This document shows, piece after piece, positions 28,145 through 37,068 of a stretch of DNA of 64,000 nucleotides (position 1 is its first letter; each line of letters begins with the position of its first letter). The stretch covers positions 620,001 through 684,000 of the forward strand of contig NZ_CP085839.1 in the NCBI RefSeq assembly GCF_020715565.1. The letters run 5' to 3'. The notes beneath the pieces are model-generated. The model was given only the letters and a program-made list of their open reading frames with translations. It made no database searches and had not been told where the DNA came from. Source of the DNA: Nocardioides sp. Kera G14. Its GTDB lineage: Bacteria; Actinomycetota; Actinomycetes; Propionibacteriales; Nocardioidaceae. The translations under genes and the position numbers were made by a program.

Positions 28145-29887
28145 ATGACCACTGCGGGAGTGCTCAGCCCTGAGGCGCGTGACGCCGCACTGTCGACCAT
28201 GGTCGGCATCGGCGGCGACGAGCTCGACGTCCTCGTCGTGGGCGGGGGAGTGGTCGGTGCAGGGGTCGCAATCGACGCCGTCACGCGCGGACTGTCGACC
28301 GGCCTGCTCGAGCAGCGCGACCTCGCCTCCGGCACCTCCTCGCGGTCCAGCAAGCTGGTGCACGGCGGCCTGCGCTACCTCGAGATGTTCGACTTCGGGC
28401 TGGTCAAGGAGGCGCTCGAGGAGCGCGGTCTCCTCCTCACCCGCCTCGCCCCGCACCTCGTCCGGCCGGTGCCGTTCCTCTACCCGCTCACGCACCGGGT
28501 CTGGGAGCGGCCCTACGTCGGCTCCGGCCTGATGATGTACGACGGCATGGCGATGGCCAGCGCCGCGGTCAGCGGCCACGGCTCGATGGGCCTGCCCCGC
28601 CATCGCCACCTGACCCGTAAGGGGGTCCAGCGGATCGCCCCCGACTTCCGGACCGACACGATCGCCGGCGCGATCCAGTACTACGACGCGCAGGTCGACG
28701 ACGCCCGCCTGGTCATGACGCTCGCCCGCACGGCGTCACGACACGGCGCGCACATCGCCACACGGACACGCGTGGTCGGTTTCCTCCGCGAGGGTGACCG
28801 GGTCGTCGGCGTACGGGCGAAGGACCTCGAGCGCCCAGACGCACCCGAGTTCGAGATCCGCGCCCGCGTGGTCGTCAACGCTGCGGGAGTCTGGACCGAC
28901 GAGATCCAGGAGATGGTCGGCGGTCGCGGTGCCCTCCATGTCCAGGCAAGCAAGGGCATCCACCTCGTCGTGCCGCGCGACCGGATCCGCTCCGACTCCG
29001 GTTTCATCGTGCGCACCGAGAAGTCCGTCCTCTTCGTCATCCCCTGGGGTCGTCACTGGATCATCGGCACGACCGACACGTCCTGGGCGCTCGACCTGGC
29101 CCATCCGGCCGCGACCAAGGCCGACATCGACTACGTCCTCGCGCACGTCAACGCGATCCTCAAGGAGCCGCTCGACCACGAGGACGTCGAGGGCGTGTAC
29201 GCCGGCCTCCGACCCCTGCTGGTGGGGGAGAGCGACCAGACGGCGAAGCTCTCGCGTGAGCACACGGTGGTCACTCCCGTGCCGGGCCTCGTCATGATCG
29301 CGGGCGGCAAGCTGACGACGTACCGCCTGATGGCGAAGGACGCAGTCGACGCAGCCGCGCACACCCTGCGCACGCTCGGTCCGGAGCCGCGCGAGTCGAT
29401 CACCGACAAGGTGCGCCTGCTCGGTGCCGACGGCTACGAGACGCGTGAGAACCAGCGCGTCCTGCTCGCACGCCGAAGCGGGCTGCACGTCGCCCGCATC
29501 GACCATCTGCTCGGCCGTTACGGCGGCATGGTCGACGAGATCCTCGACCTGATCTCGACCCGGCGCCAGCTCGCGCTGCCCCTCGAGGGCGCCGAGGACT
29601 ACCTCGCCGCCGAGGTGGTCTACGCGGTCACGCACGAGGGCGCCCGCCACGTCGACGACGTCCTCACCCGACGTACCCGCATCTCGATCGAGACCTTCGA
29701 CCGCGGCGTCTCCGCCGTGCCGGGTGTCGCTCGCCTGATGGGCGCCGAGCTCGGCTGGGACCAGGCCGAGATCGACAAGCAGGTCACGTGGTGGATGCGC
29801 CGCGTCGAGGCCGAGCGGCTCAGCCAGACGATGCTGACCGACGAGGACGCCGACCGCGCCCGGCTGATGGTCAACGACCTCGTCTGA
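28145..29887 (+). CDS. glpD: FAD-dependent glycerol-3-phosphate dehydrogenase
   Basis: A 580-residue membrane-associated enzyme that oxidises glycerol 3-phosphate to dihydroxyacetone phosphate and passes electrons to quinone. The FAD motif is VLVVGGGVVGAGVAIDAVTRG, followed by GTSSRSSKLVHGGLRYLE, the GlpD active-site signature, and the later VYAGLRPLL and GGKLTTYRLMAKDAV segments. The C-terminal cap domain is present (residues about 420-580). ATG 28145 follows GGAGG. It stands between two aldehyde dehydrogenase genes with separate transcription signals. No glpF or glpK is in the window. Confidence 0.96.
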   Translation: MTTAGVLSPEARDAALSTMVGIGGDELDVLVVGGGVVGAGVAIDAVTRGLSTGLLEQRDLASGTSSRSSKLVHGGLRYLEMFDFGLVKEALEERGLLLTRLAPHLVRPVPFLYPLTHRVWERPYVGSGLMMYDGMAMASAAVSGHGSMGLPRHRHLTRKGVQRIAPDFRTDTIAGAIQYYDAQVDDARLVMTLARTASRHGAHIATRTRVVGFLREGDRVVGVRAKDLERPDAPEFEIRARVVVNAAGVWTDEIQEMVGGRGALHVQASKGIHLVVPRDRIRSDSGFIVRTEKSVLFVIPWGRHWIIGTTDTSWALDLAHPAATKADIDYVLAHVNAILKEPLDHEDVEGVYAGLRPLLVGESDQTAKLSREHTVVTPVPGLVMIAGGKLTTYRLMAKDAVDAAAHTLRTLGPEPRESITDKVRLLGADGYETRENQRVLLARRSGLHVARIDHLLGRYGGMVDEILDLISTRRQLALPLEGAEDYLAAEVVYAVTHEGARHVDDVLTRRTRISIETFDRGVSAVPGVARLMGAELGWDQAEIDKQVTWWMRRVEAERLSQTMLTDEDADRARLMVNDLV

Positions 29888-29962
29888 TTCGGTCTCGAAT
29901 AACCGGGACTCGTGTCACGGTTTTCTCTGGCACGCGTGGCGGCGGTCACATACTCTGGGTAT

Positions 29963-31576
29963 ATGTCCGACCAGCATGCAACGACGCACCTGACCGACGG
30001 CCCGCGGGACCCTGAGCACGACCCGGCGGCGGTCCTCGCCCTCGAGCCCGAGTACGTCGAGCGGTTGACGTCGCGCATCCTCGCCACCTCCGGGGAGTCC
30101 AAGGAGGTGACGTCGCCGATCAGCGGCGCTCCACTGGCGCACATCCCGCAGTCCTCGGAGGCGGACGTCGTCGAGGCGTTCGCCCGTGCGCGCACGGCGC
30201 AGGAGCAGTGGGCGCGGACGCCGTTCGCGGTGCGGAAGGCGATGCTGCTCAAGCTCCACGACCTCGTCCTCGAGCGCCAGGCCGAGATCCTCGACCTGAT
30301 CGTGCTCGAGTCCGGCAAGGCGCGGAAGCATGCCTTCGACGAGCCGGTCCACATCGCGCTCACCGCGCGCTACTACGGCCGCACCCTCGACAAGCACCTC
30401 GCCGCGGAGCGCAAGCCCGGCGTCTTCCCGCTCCTCACCCGGATCGACCTCAACCACCTCCCCAAGGGCGTCGTCGGCATCATCTCGCCGTGGAACTACC
30501 CGTTCACGATGGCGCTCTGCGACGGCCTCGCCGCGATCGCCGCCGGCAACGCGGTCGTGGCCAAGCCCGACGCCCAGACGATGCTGTCGGCGCTCCTCGG
30601 CGCCGAGCTGCTCGAGGAGGCCGGCCTGCCGCGTGACCTCTGGCAGGTCGTCGCCGGACCCGGCTCGGTCGTCGGCACGAGCATCATCGCGAAGGCCGAC
30701 TACATCTGCTTCACGGGCTCGACCGCGACCGGCAAGCGCGTCGCCGCCGGCTGCGCCGAGCGACTGATCGGCTGTTCGCTCGAGCTCGGCGGGAAGAACC
30801 CCATGCTCGTCCTCGCCGACGCCGACATCGAGCGGGCCGCCGAGGGCGCCGTGCGCGCGGTCTACTCCAACACCGGCCAGCTCTGCGTCTCCATCGAGCG
30901 GATGTACGTCGCCGACGCGATCTATGACCGCTTCATGGAGCGCTTCACCGCCCGGGTCGAGGCCATGACGCTCGGTGCCGGTCTCGACTGGGAGATCGAC
31001 ATGGGCTCCCTGATAAGCCAGGACCAGCTCGACACCGCGGTGCGCCACGTCGAGGACGCGGTCGCCCACGGCGCACACGTCCGCACCGGCGGCAGGGCGC
31101 GGCCCGAGCTCGCGCCGTTCTACTTCGAGCCGACCATCCTCGAGGGCGTCACGCCTGCGGCCGAGTGCTTCGCGCACGAGACCTTCGGGCCGATCGTCAG
31201 CGTCTACCGCTTCACCGACGAGGCCGACGCCATCGCCCGCGCCAACGAGGGGGAGTACGGCCTCAACGCCAGCGTCTGGACCCGCGACAGCTCACGTGGT
31301 CGTCGCGTCGCCGCGCAGATCAAGGCCGGCACGGTCAACGTCAACGAGGGCTTCGCGGCCAGCTTCGGCAGCCTCGAGGCGCCCATGGGCGGCGTGCGCG
31401 AGTCCGGCATGGGCCGGCGCCAGGGCCGCGAGGGCATCCTCCGCTACACCGAGACCCAGACGGTCGCCACCGAGCGACTGATGAACATCACTCCGCAGTT
31501 CGGCATGAGCGACGAGACGTGGGCGAAGGTCCTCACCGTGAGCCTCAAGGCCCTCAAGAAGACGGGACGCGCCTAG
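29963..31576 (+). CDS. gabD2: Succinate-semialdehyde dehydrogenase, GabD2 type
   Basis: A 537-residue aldehyde dehydrogenase close to the actinobacterial succinate-semialdehyde branch. Motifs: PKGVVGIISPWNYPF, FTGSTATGKRVAAGC, CSLELGGKNPMLVLAD, catalytic NTGQLCVSIERMYV, and HETFGPIVSVYRF. The long C-terminus ending LKALKKTGRA is typical of this branch. Start is ATG 29963; TACTCT (29951-29956) ends six bases before it, so the transcript is probably leaderless. It ends two bases before the ChoD-like oxidoreductase gene, so the two are cotranscribed. Substrate assignment is by family resemblance. Confidence 0.85.
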   Translation: MSDQHATTHLTDGPRDPEHDPAAVLALEPEYVERLTSRILATSGESKEVTSPISGAPLAHIPQSSEADVVEAFARARTAQEQWARTPFAVRKAMLLKLHDLVLERQAEILDLIVLESGKARKHAFDEPVHIALTARYYGRTLDKHLAAERKPGVFPLLTRIDLNHLPKGVVGIISPWNYPFTMALCDGLAAIAAGNAVVAKPDAQTMLSALLGAELLEEAGLPRDLWQVVAGPGSVVGTSIIAKADYICFTGSTATGKRVAAGCAERLIGCSLELGGKNPMLVLADADIERAAEGAVRAVYSNTGQLCVSIERMYVADAIYDRFMERFTARVEAMTLGAGLDWEIDMGSLISQDQLDTAVRHVEDAVAHGAHVRTGGRARPELAPFYFEPTILEGVTPAAECFAHETFGPIVSVYRFTDEADAIARANEGEYGLNASVWTRDSSRGRRVAAQIKAGTVNVNEGFAASFGSLEAPMGGVRESGMGRRQGREGILRYTETQTVATERLMNITPQFGMSDETWAKVLTVSLKALKKTGRA

Positions 31577-31578
31577 TC

Positions 31579-33408
31579 ATGACGACACCCGCGGCACAGC
31601 ATTTCGACGTCCTCATCATCGGCTCCGGCTTCGGCGGCTCCGTGTCGGCACTCCGCCTGACGGAGAAGGGGTACAAGGTCGGCGTACTGGAGGCGGGGGC
31701 GCGGTTGGACGACTCCGACTTCGCGGACACGTCCTGGGACCTGAAGAGGTTCCTCTTCAATCCCGCCCTCGGCTGCTACGGCATCCAGCGGATCGACATG
31801 GTGAAGGATGCCCTCATCCTCGCCGGCGCGGGCGTAGGCGGCGGTTCGCTGGTCTTCGCCAACACGCTCTACGAGCCCCTCGACCCGTTCTACAACGACC
31901 CTGCATGGAGCCACATCACGGACTGGAAGTCCGAGCTCGCGCCCCACTACGACCAGGCCAAGCGGATGCTCGGCGTCGTGGAGAACCCCTTCGTCACTCC
32001 GGCGGACACGATCATGCAGAAGGTCGCCGCCGACATGGGCGTGGCCGACACGTACCACCAGGCGCCGGTGGGCGTCTTCTTCGGGCAGGACGGCGTCGCG
32101 CCCGGTGAGCGGGTCGCCGACCCGTTCTTCGGTGGCGAGGGCCCCGACCGCAACGCCTGCCTGCAGTGCGGCGAGTGCATGGTCGGCTGCCGCCACAACG
32201 CCAAGAACACCCTGGTGAAGAACTACCTCCACCTCGCCGAGAAGAACGGCGCGGTGGTCCACCCGCTCACCACCGTCACCCGCGTGATCCCGCGCCCGGA
32301 GTCGGAGGGCGGCGGCTATGAGGTGCGCGCTCGCTGGACCAAGGCGAAGCTCCGTCGTGGCGGCGCCGCGACGAAGACCTTCACGGCCGACCAGGTGATC
32401 TTCTCCGCCGCTGCGATCGGCACCCAGAAGCTGCTGCACACGCTCAAGGTCACCGGTGACCTCCCGAAGGTCTCCGACCGTCTCGGCGAGCTCACCCGCA
32501 CCAACTCCGAGGCGATCCTTGGCGCGATCGCGCCCGACCTCGCCGTCGACTACACCGAGGGTGTCGCGATCACGTCGTCGATCCACCCCGATGCGACCAC
32601 CCACTTCGAGCCGGTCCGCTACGGCCACGGCTCCAACTCGATGTCGCTGCTCCAGACCGTCCTCACCGACGGTGGCCCCGGCCGCAAGCGTCGCTGGCTC
32701 AAGGAGATGTGGCGACACAAGACCGACCTCACGAAGCTCTACGACTTCAAGCACTGGTCGGAGCGAATGGTGGTGCTGCTCGTCATGCAGGCGCTCGACA
32801 ACTCGATCACCGTCTTCCCCAAGAAGACGGCGCTCGGCTGGAAGCTCTCCTCCAAGCAGGGCCACGGCGCGCCGAACCCGACCTGGATCCCGGCGGCCAA
32901 CGAGGGCGCGCGCCTGATGGCGGCCCACATGTCGTCCGGTGGCGAGGCGGGATTCCCCGGCGGCACGATCGGTGAGCCGTTCGACGTCCCGATGACCGCC
33001 CACTTCATCGGAGGGTGCGCCATCGGTGACTCGCCCGAGACCGGCGTGCTCGACCCCTACCAGCGTCTCTACGGGTACGACGGCCTCCACGTGGTCGACG
33101 GCTCGGCGATCTCGGCGAATCTCGGTGTGAACCCGTCCCTCACCATCACCGCCCAGGCGGAGCGCGCGATGAGCTTCTGGCCGAACAAGGGCCAAGCCGA
33201 CCCGCGGCCCGCGATGGGGGAGCGCTACATCCCGATCGCACCTGTCGCTCCGGTCCGTCCCGCGGTCCCGCCGACGGCTCCGGGAGCGCTTCGACTGCCC
33301 ATCGTCGAGGTCACTGTGGGCAAGCACGCGGCAGGGCCGATCGACCCGGTCACGGTCGCTCGGGAGAGTCTCGAAAAAACTTCGGATATTTCTTCGTCAC
33401 CCGCGTAA
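31579..33408 (+). CDS. GMC oxidoreductase, ChoD-like
   Basis: A 609-residue FAD-dependent glucose-methanol-choline family oxidoreductase. The dinucleotide-binding N-terminus is DVLIIGSGFGGSVSALRL; AGVGGGSLVFANTLYEP follows. A four-cysteine cluster, CLQCGECMVGC (about residues 194-204), is shared with mycobacterial ChoD-type proteins and hints at a bound metal or Fe-S centre. The C-terminal active-site region reads TAHFIGGCAIGDSPETGV and VDGSAISANLGVNPSLTITA. Annotated homologues are called cholesterol oxidase, but steroid activity is not proven for this branch. In mycobacteria choD adjoins guaB3; here other genes have been inserted between them. Confidence 0.85.
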   Translation: MTTPAAQHFDVLIIGSGFGGSVSALRLTEKGYKVGVLEAGARLDDSDFADTSWDLKRFLFNPALGCYGIQRIDMVKDALILAGAGVGGGSLVFANTLYEPLDPFYNDPAWSHITDWKSELAPHYDQAKRMLGVVENPFVTPADTIMQKVAADMGVADTYHQAPVGVFFGQDGVAPGERVADPFFGGEGPDRNACLQCGECMVGCRHNAKNTLVKNYLHLAEKNGAVVHPLTTVTRVIPRPESEGGGYEVRARWTKAKLRRGGAATKTFTADQVIFSAAAIGTQKLLHTLKVTGDLPKVSDRLGELTRTNSEAILGAIAPDLAVDYTEGVAITSSIHPDATTHFEPVRYGHGSNSMSLLQTVLTDGGPGRKRRWLKEMWRHKTDLTKLYDFKHWSERMVVLLVMQALDNSITVFPKKTALGWKLSSKQGHGAPNPTWIPAANEGARLMAAHMSSGGEAGFPGGTIGEPFDVPMTAHFIGGCAIGDSPETGVLDPYQRLYGYDGLHVVDGSAISANLGVNPSLTITAQAERAMSFWPNKGQADPRPAMGERYIPIAPVAPVRPAVPPTAPGALRLPIVEVTVGKHAAGPIDPVTVARESLEKTSDISSSPA

Positions 33409-33439
33409 CCGCCTCGGGAGGGCTTCGTTGAAGTGATCA

Positions 33440-33537
33440 GACCCGGGACTTGCTCCCTCCCTTAGATTTCCGGGTCTTAGGCGGTCACAAGACCCCGCTG
33501 AAGCCCGGCCATCCCTCCCTCCCCGGCCGGGCTTCAG
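33440..33537 (+). terminator. Double terminator after the ChoD-like gene
   Basis: Two hairpins in series. The first pairs GACCCGG (33440-33446) with CCGGGTC (33470-33476). The second is strong: a perfect 13-base stem, 33498-33510 with 33525-33537, followed by ACATTTCAT. Both loops carry a CCCTCCC run. They isolate the oxidoreductase operon from guaA. Confidence 0.85.
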
Positions 33538-33586
33538 ACATTTCATCCCCGCTCCCGGCGCCGGCCATCTGGCTGCGTTGCTGCTC

Positions 33587-33620
33587 GCTTCGCCGGCCTG
33601 GAGGCCGGCTTCGCTCGCGC
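33587..33620. repeat. REP-like palindrome upstream of guaA
   Basis: GCCGGCC (33592-33598) pairs with GGCCGGC (33603-33609), flanked by CGCTTCG and CTTCGCTCG. The sequence GCTTCGCTCGCGC at 33608-33620 is identical to one at 1622-1634 after tsaD, marking a dispersed intergenic repeat. Confidence 0.5.
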
Positions 33621-33656
33621 GCCTTGCCATATGACCGACGGCGGGGCGGGGATGGA

Positions 33657-33662
33657 TAGAAT
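33657..33662 (+). promoter_or_regulatory. guaA -10 element, leaderless transcript
   Basis: TAGAAT at 33657-33662 ends seven bases before the guaA ATG at 33670. A possible -35, TGACCG, lies at 33632-33637 with a rather long 19-base spacer. No ribosome site intervenes. Confidence 0.7.
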
Positions 33663-33669
33663 TCGCCGC

Positions 33670-35241
33670 ATGCCTGAGCCGGAGCACGATCTTGTTCTTG
33701 TCGTCGACTTCGGGGCGCAGTACGCCCAGCTGATCGCGCGGCGCGTCCGCGAGGCGCAGGTCTACTCCGAGATCGTGCCTCACACGATGCCCGTAGCCGA
33801 GATGCTCGCGCGCAACCCCAAGGCGATCATCCTGTCCGGCGGCCCGAGCTCGGTCTACGAGCCCGGCGCCCCGACGCTCGACACTGCGATCTTCGAGGCC
33901 GACACCCCCGTCTTCGGCATGTGCTACGGCTTCCAGCTGATGGCCCAGGGCCTCGGCGGCACCGTCGACAACAACGGCTACCGGGAGTACGGCCGCACGC
34001 CGGTCACGGTCGGCCTGGGTGGCACGCTGCTCGCCGGCATCCCGGCGGAGCACAACGTCTGGATGTCCCACGGCGACTCTGTCTCCCAGGCCCCCGAGGG
34101 CTTCACCGTCCTCGCCTCCACCGAGGGCACGCCGGTCGCGGCCTTCGAGAACGTCGACGCCGGTTTCGCAGGCGTCCAGTGGCATCCCGAGGTGCTCCAC
34201 TCCGAGCACGGCCAGCAGATCCTCGAGCACTTCCTCTGGGACATCGCCAAGTGCGACCGCACCTGGACGATCGGCAACATCGCCGAGGAGCAGATCGAGC
34301 GGATCCGCGAGCAGATCGGCGAGAACGGCCGCGCCATCTGCGGCCTCTCCGGCGGAGTCGACTCTGCGGTGGCCGCTGCCATCGTGCAGAGGGCCATCGG
34401 CGACCGCCTCACCTGCGTGTACGTCGACCACGGACTGATGCGCAAGGGCGAGTCGGAGCAGGTCGAGCGTGACTTCGTCGCCGCCACCGGTGCCAAGCTC
34501 GTCGTCGTCGATGCCGAGAAGCAGTTCCTCGACGCCCTCGCCGGTGTCAGCGAGCCGGAGGCGAAGCGGAAGATCATCGGCCGCGAGTTCATCCGGGCCT
34601 TCGAGGGTGCCGAGGCCGACATCATGTCCTCGGCGCCGGAGGGCTCCACCGTCGGGTTCCTCGTCCAAGGGACCCTCTACCCCGACGTCGTCGAGTCCGG
34701 TCACGGCGCCGGCACGTCGACCATCAAGAGCCACCACAACGTGGGTGGCCTCCCGGAGGACCTCGAGTTCGAGCTCGTCGAGCCGCTGCGCACGCTCTTC
34801 AAGGATGAGGTGCGCGCCGTGGGTGCCCAGCTCGGCCTGCCCAACGTGATCGTCCAGCGCCAGCCGTTCCCCGGCCCGGGCCTCGGCATCCGGATCATCG
34901 GCGAGGTCACCCGCGAGCGCCTCGACATCCTCCGCGACGCCGATGCCATCGCGCGTGAGGAGATGACCAAGGCCGGGCTCGACAACGACATCTGGCAGAT
35001 GCCGGTCGTCCTGCTGGCCGACGTGCGCTCCGTCGGCGTCCAGGGCGATGGCCGCACCTACGGTCACCCCGTCGTCCTGCGCCCGGTCACCTCGGAGGAC
35101 GCCATGACCGCCGACTGGGCGCGTCTCCCGTACGACGTCCTCGAGCGCATCTCCACCCGCATCACCAACGAGGTCCGGGAGATCAACCGCGTCACCGTCG
35201 ACATCACCTCGAAGCCCCCGGGCACGATTGAGTGGGAGTGA
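33670..35241 (+). CDS. guaA: GMP synthase (glutamine-hydrolysing)
   Basis: A 523-residue enzyme that aminates XMP to GMP using glutamine and ATP. The N-terminal glutaminase has the nucleophile in [12 protein letters not shown] and the His-Glu pair in [14 protein letters not shown]. The ATP-pyrophosphatase domain follows with the P-loop [15 protein letters not shown] (about residue 230), and the dimerisation domain ends with [17 protein letters not shown], the invariant C-terminus. ATG 33670 is chosen over upstream ATGs because it starts at the predicted transcription start and matches the family N-terminus. It completes the route begun by guaB. Confidence 0.98.
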   Translation: MPEPEHDLVLVVDFGAQYAQLIARRVREAQVYSEIVPHTMPVAEMLARNPKAIILSGGPSSVYEPGAPTLDTAIFEADTPVFGMCYGFQLMAQGLGGTVDNNGYREYGRTPVTVGLGGTLLAGIPAEHNVWMSHGDSVSQAPEGFTVLASTEGTPVAAFENVDAGFAGVQWHPEVLHSEHGQQILEHFLWDIAKCDRTWTIGNIAEEQIERIREQIGENGRAICGLSGGVDSAVAAAIVQRAIGDRLTCVYVDHGLMRKGESEQVERDFVAATGAKLVVVDAEKQFLDALAGVSEPEAKRKIIGREFIRAFEGAEADIMSSAPEGSTVGFLVQGTLYPDVVESGHGAGTSTIKSHHNVGGLPEDLEFELVEPLRTLFKDEVRAVGAQLGLPNVIVQRQPFPGPGLGIRIIGEVTRERLDILRDADAIAREEMTKAGLDNDIWQMPVVLLADVRSVGVQGDGRTYGHPVVLRPVTSEDAMTADWARLPYDVLERISTRITNEVREINRVTVDITSKPPGTIEWE

Positions 35242-35320
35242 GCGAGGCGCCAGGAGCAGTTCTCGCACCAGCGGGCCACGCGTCGCTGATGACTTCGCGG
35301 CGCAGGGGTACCCCGCTCGT

Positions 35321-35956
35321 ATGAGTGATGCCAGTCCGTGGGTCCCGTCGGACCCGACGCCGCACAGCCTGCACGAAGCGGCGCAGGAGTGTCGCGGCTG
35401 CGAGCTCTATGCCCCGGCCACGCAGGTGGTGATGGGCGAGGGCCGCGCTCCGGCGCGTCTGATGCTCATCGGGGAGCAGCCGGGCGACAGCGAGGACCGG
35501 GAGGGCGAGCCGTTCGTCGGCCCCGCCGGGGAGCTGCTCGACCGTGCGCTCGCCGAGGCCGGCATCGAGCGGGCGGACGCCTACGTCACCAATGTCGTGA
35601 AGCATTTCCGCTTCCGTGAGCAGGGCAAGCGCAGGATCCACATGTCACCGGCGAGCAAGCACGTGCGCGCCTGCCTGCCGTGGCTCGAGGCCGAGCTCCA
35701 GATGGTGCAGCCCGAGGGAGTCGTCCTGCTCGGCGGCACGGCGGGAAAGGCCCTCTACGGCGCCGACTTCCGCGTCGGTGAGTCCCGCGGCGAGCTCAAG
35801 GAGTGGCCGCTGCCGGCCGCCTCCGGAGGGACGAGTCCGTGGGTTCTCACCACGATCCACCCCTCGGCCGTGCTCCGTGCGCGCGACGACCGGGAGGCGG
35901 CGTACGACGGCCTGGTGACCGACCTGAAGGCGGTCGCCGCACAGCTCGCGGGCTGA
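35321..35956 (+). CDS. udgX: UdgX-type uracil-DNA glycosylase/crosslinking protein
   Basis: A 211-residue family-4-like uracil-DNA glycosylase. It has CRGCELY near the N-terminus for the 4Fe-4S cluster, the active-site block MLIGEQPGDSEDREGEPFVG, and ATIHPSAVLR-like C-terminal ligands (TTIHPSAVLRARDD). The insert QGKRRIHMSP (KRRIH at residues 103-107) is the diagnostic UdgX loop whose histidine forms a covalent bond to DNA at uracil, giving a suicide, tight-binding protein. All key residues are present. ATG 35321 is used because it starts at the first family strand. It is convergent with the small gene at 35970. Confidence 0.9.
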   Translation: MSDASPWVPSDPTPHSLHEAAQECRGCELYAPATQVVMGEGRAPARLMLIGEQPGDSEDREGEPFVGPAGELLDRALAEAGIERADAYVTNVVKHFRFREQGKRRIHMSPASKHVRACLPWLEAELQMVQPEGVVLLGGTAGKALYGADFRVGESRGELKEWPLPAASGGTSPWVLTTIHPSAVLRARDDREAAYDGLVTDLKAVAAQLAG

Positions 35957-35969
35957 ACGGTAGGCCTGC

Positions 35970-36368
35970 TCAGCGGCGGCGGAAGAGGCCGGCGAGGCCC
36001 TTGAGCGTGCCGATCAGGACGTTGCCGTTGGCGAAGTGGTCGTCCCAGAGCACGATCTTCCCGGACTCATCGAGCGCGAAGGTGCCACATACCCAGAAGG
36101 ATGCGGTGAACCTCCTGTAGCCGAGGTGATCGGTCCGGTCGGTCAGCACGACGTTGCCGTTGCTGGCGATGTGGTGCATGTCGGCTGAGAAGGCGATGCC
36201 GCGCTTCTCCATCGCGAGCAGGGCATCGACCACGCGACGTCCGCGGAGCGTCGGCAGGCCGGTGTTGCGCCACTCGATGTCGTCGGAGACCATCAGGACG
36301 GCCTCGGCGGCCTGGCCGGTGGCAAGCAGGTCCAGGAACTGGGTCACGGTGACGGCGGCATCGCTCAT
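35970..36368 (-). CDS. Limonene-1,2-epoxide hydrolase-like NTF2-fold protein
   Basis: A 132-residue NTF2-fold protein. VLTDRTDHLGYRRF and GKIVLWDDHFANG align with the limonene-epoxide hydrolase pattern in which an Asp-Arg-Asp triad activates water, so an epoxide-hydrolysing role is plausible; SnoaL-like proteins of other function share the fold. ATG 36368 is preceded by TAGGCT six bases upstream, so the transcript is probably leaderless. Its stop faces that of udgX across 13 bases. Confidence 0.72.
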   Translation of the reverse strand: MSDAAVTVTQFLDLLATGQAAEAVLMVSDDIEWRNTGLPTLRGRRVVDALLAMEKRGIAFSADMHHIASNGNVVLTDRTDHLGYRRFTASFWVCGTFALDESGKIVLWDDHFANGNVLIGTLKGLAGLFRRR

Positions 36369-36414
36369 GCACCGAGCCTAGGCGGGAGATCCCTGCGCCA
36401 CCCATGATGGAGCC

Positions 36415-36963
36415 ATGAGCGAAGCCCAGGAGCACCAGTCCGTCGCAGGTCACTTCAGCGAGATCGTCGACCAGGTCACCGACTGGGACGCACCCACACC
36501 CGTGGCCGGCTGGAAGGCCCGGGACGTGGTCGGGCATCTGGTGACGTGGCTCCCGGGCTTCCTGCAGCACGGTGCCGGCATCGAGCTGCCGGCGGTCGAC
36601 CTCGCGGACCCCGCCCAGGCGTGGAGGCAGCACACCGCCGCCGTACAGGCCCTGCTCGAGGACCCGCGAGGGCGTCTCTATCGGAGCGACTTCCTCGGCG
36701 AGAAGCCGGTGGAGGCGGCGATCGACCAGTTCTACACGAACGACGTCTTCATGCACACGTGGGACCTCGCGCGCTCCCAGGAGCTCGACCCGCAGCTGGA
36801 CGAGGCCCGGAGCGAGGCGCTGCTCGCCGGCCTCGCGACGGTCGATCCCGAGATGTTGCGGGGGAGCGGCCAGTACGGCCGGATCGTGCCCGTCTCCGAC
36901 GAGGCACCCGCCCAGGAGCGCCTCGCCGGCTTCATCGGCCGGGACCCGGCCTGGAGGCCGTGA
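36415..36963 (+). CDS. TIGR03086-type metal-binding DinB-like protein
   Basis: A 182-residue protein of the mycothiol-maleylpyruvate isomerase/DinB-like helical bundle group. The metal-ligand pattern is visible as ARDVVGHLVTWLPGF and NDVFMHTWDLARS, giving the His...His arrangement of the TIGR03086 family. Such proteins act in thiol-dependent chemistry, but substrates are mostly unknown. It is divergent from the epoxide-hydrolase-like gene, and its ATG 36415 lies about 40 bases from that gene's promoter. Confidence 0.7.
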   Translation: MSEAQEHQSVAGHFSEIVDQVTDWDAPTPVAGWKARDVVGHLVTWLPGFLQHGAGIELPAVDLADPAQAWRQHTAAVQALLEDPRGRLYRSDFLGEKPVEAAIDQFYTNDVFMHTWDLARSQELDPQLDEARSEALLAGLATVDPEMLRGSGQYGRIVPVSDEAPAQERLAGFIGRDPAWRP

Positions 36964-37068
36964 GCGCGCAGCCAGTGCGGGCGGGCGGGACGCGGAGGTA
37001 TCGTCAGGCGCCGGTCGCACGCCGGTTGGGGAGAGCAAGAGCTGGGGAGAGCAAGAGGGAGGGCCGCG

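Noticed and set aside
36415..36963. Maleylpyruvate isomerase proper
   Set aside because: It has only the N-terminal DinB-like bundle, and no gentisate pathway genes are nearby; a general TIGR03086-type label is safer.
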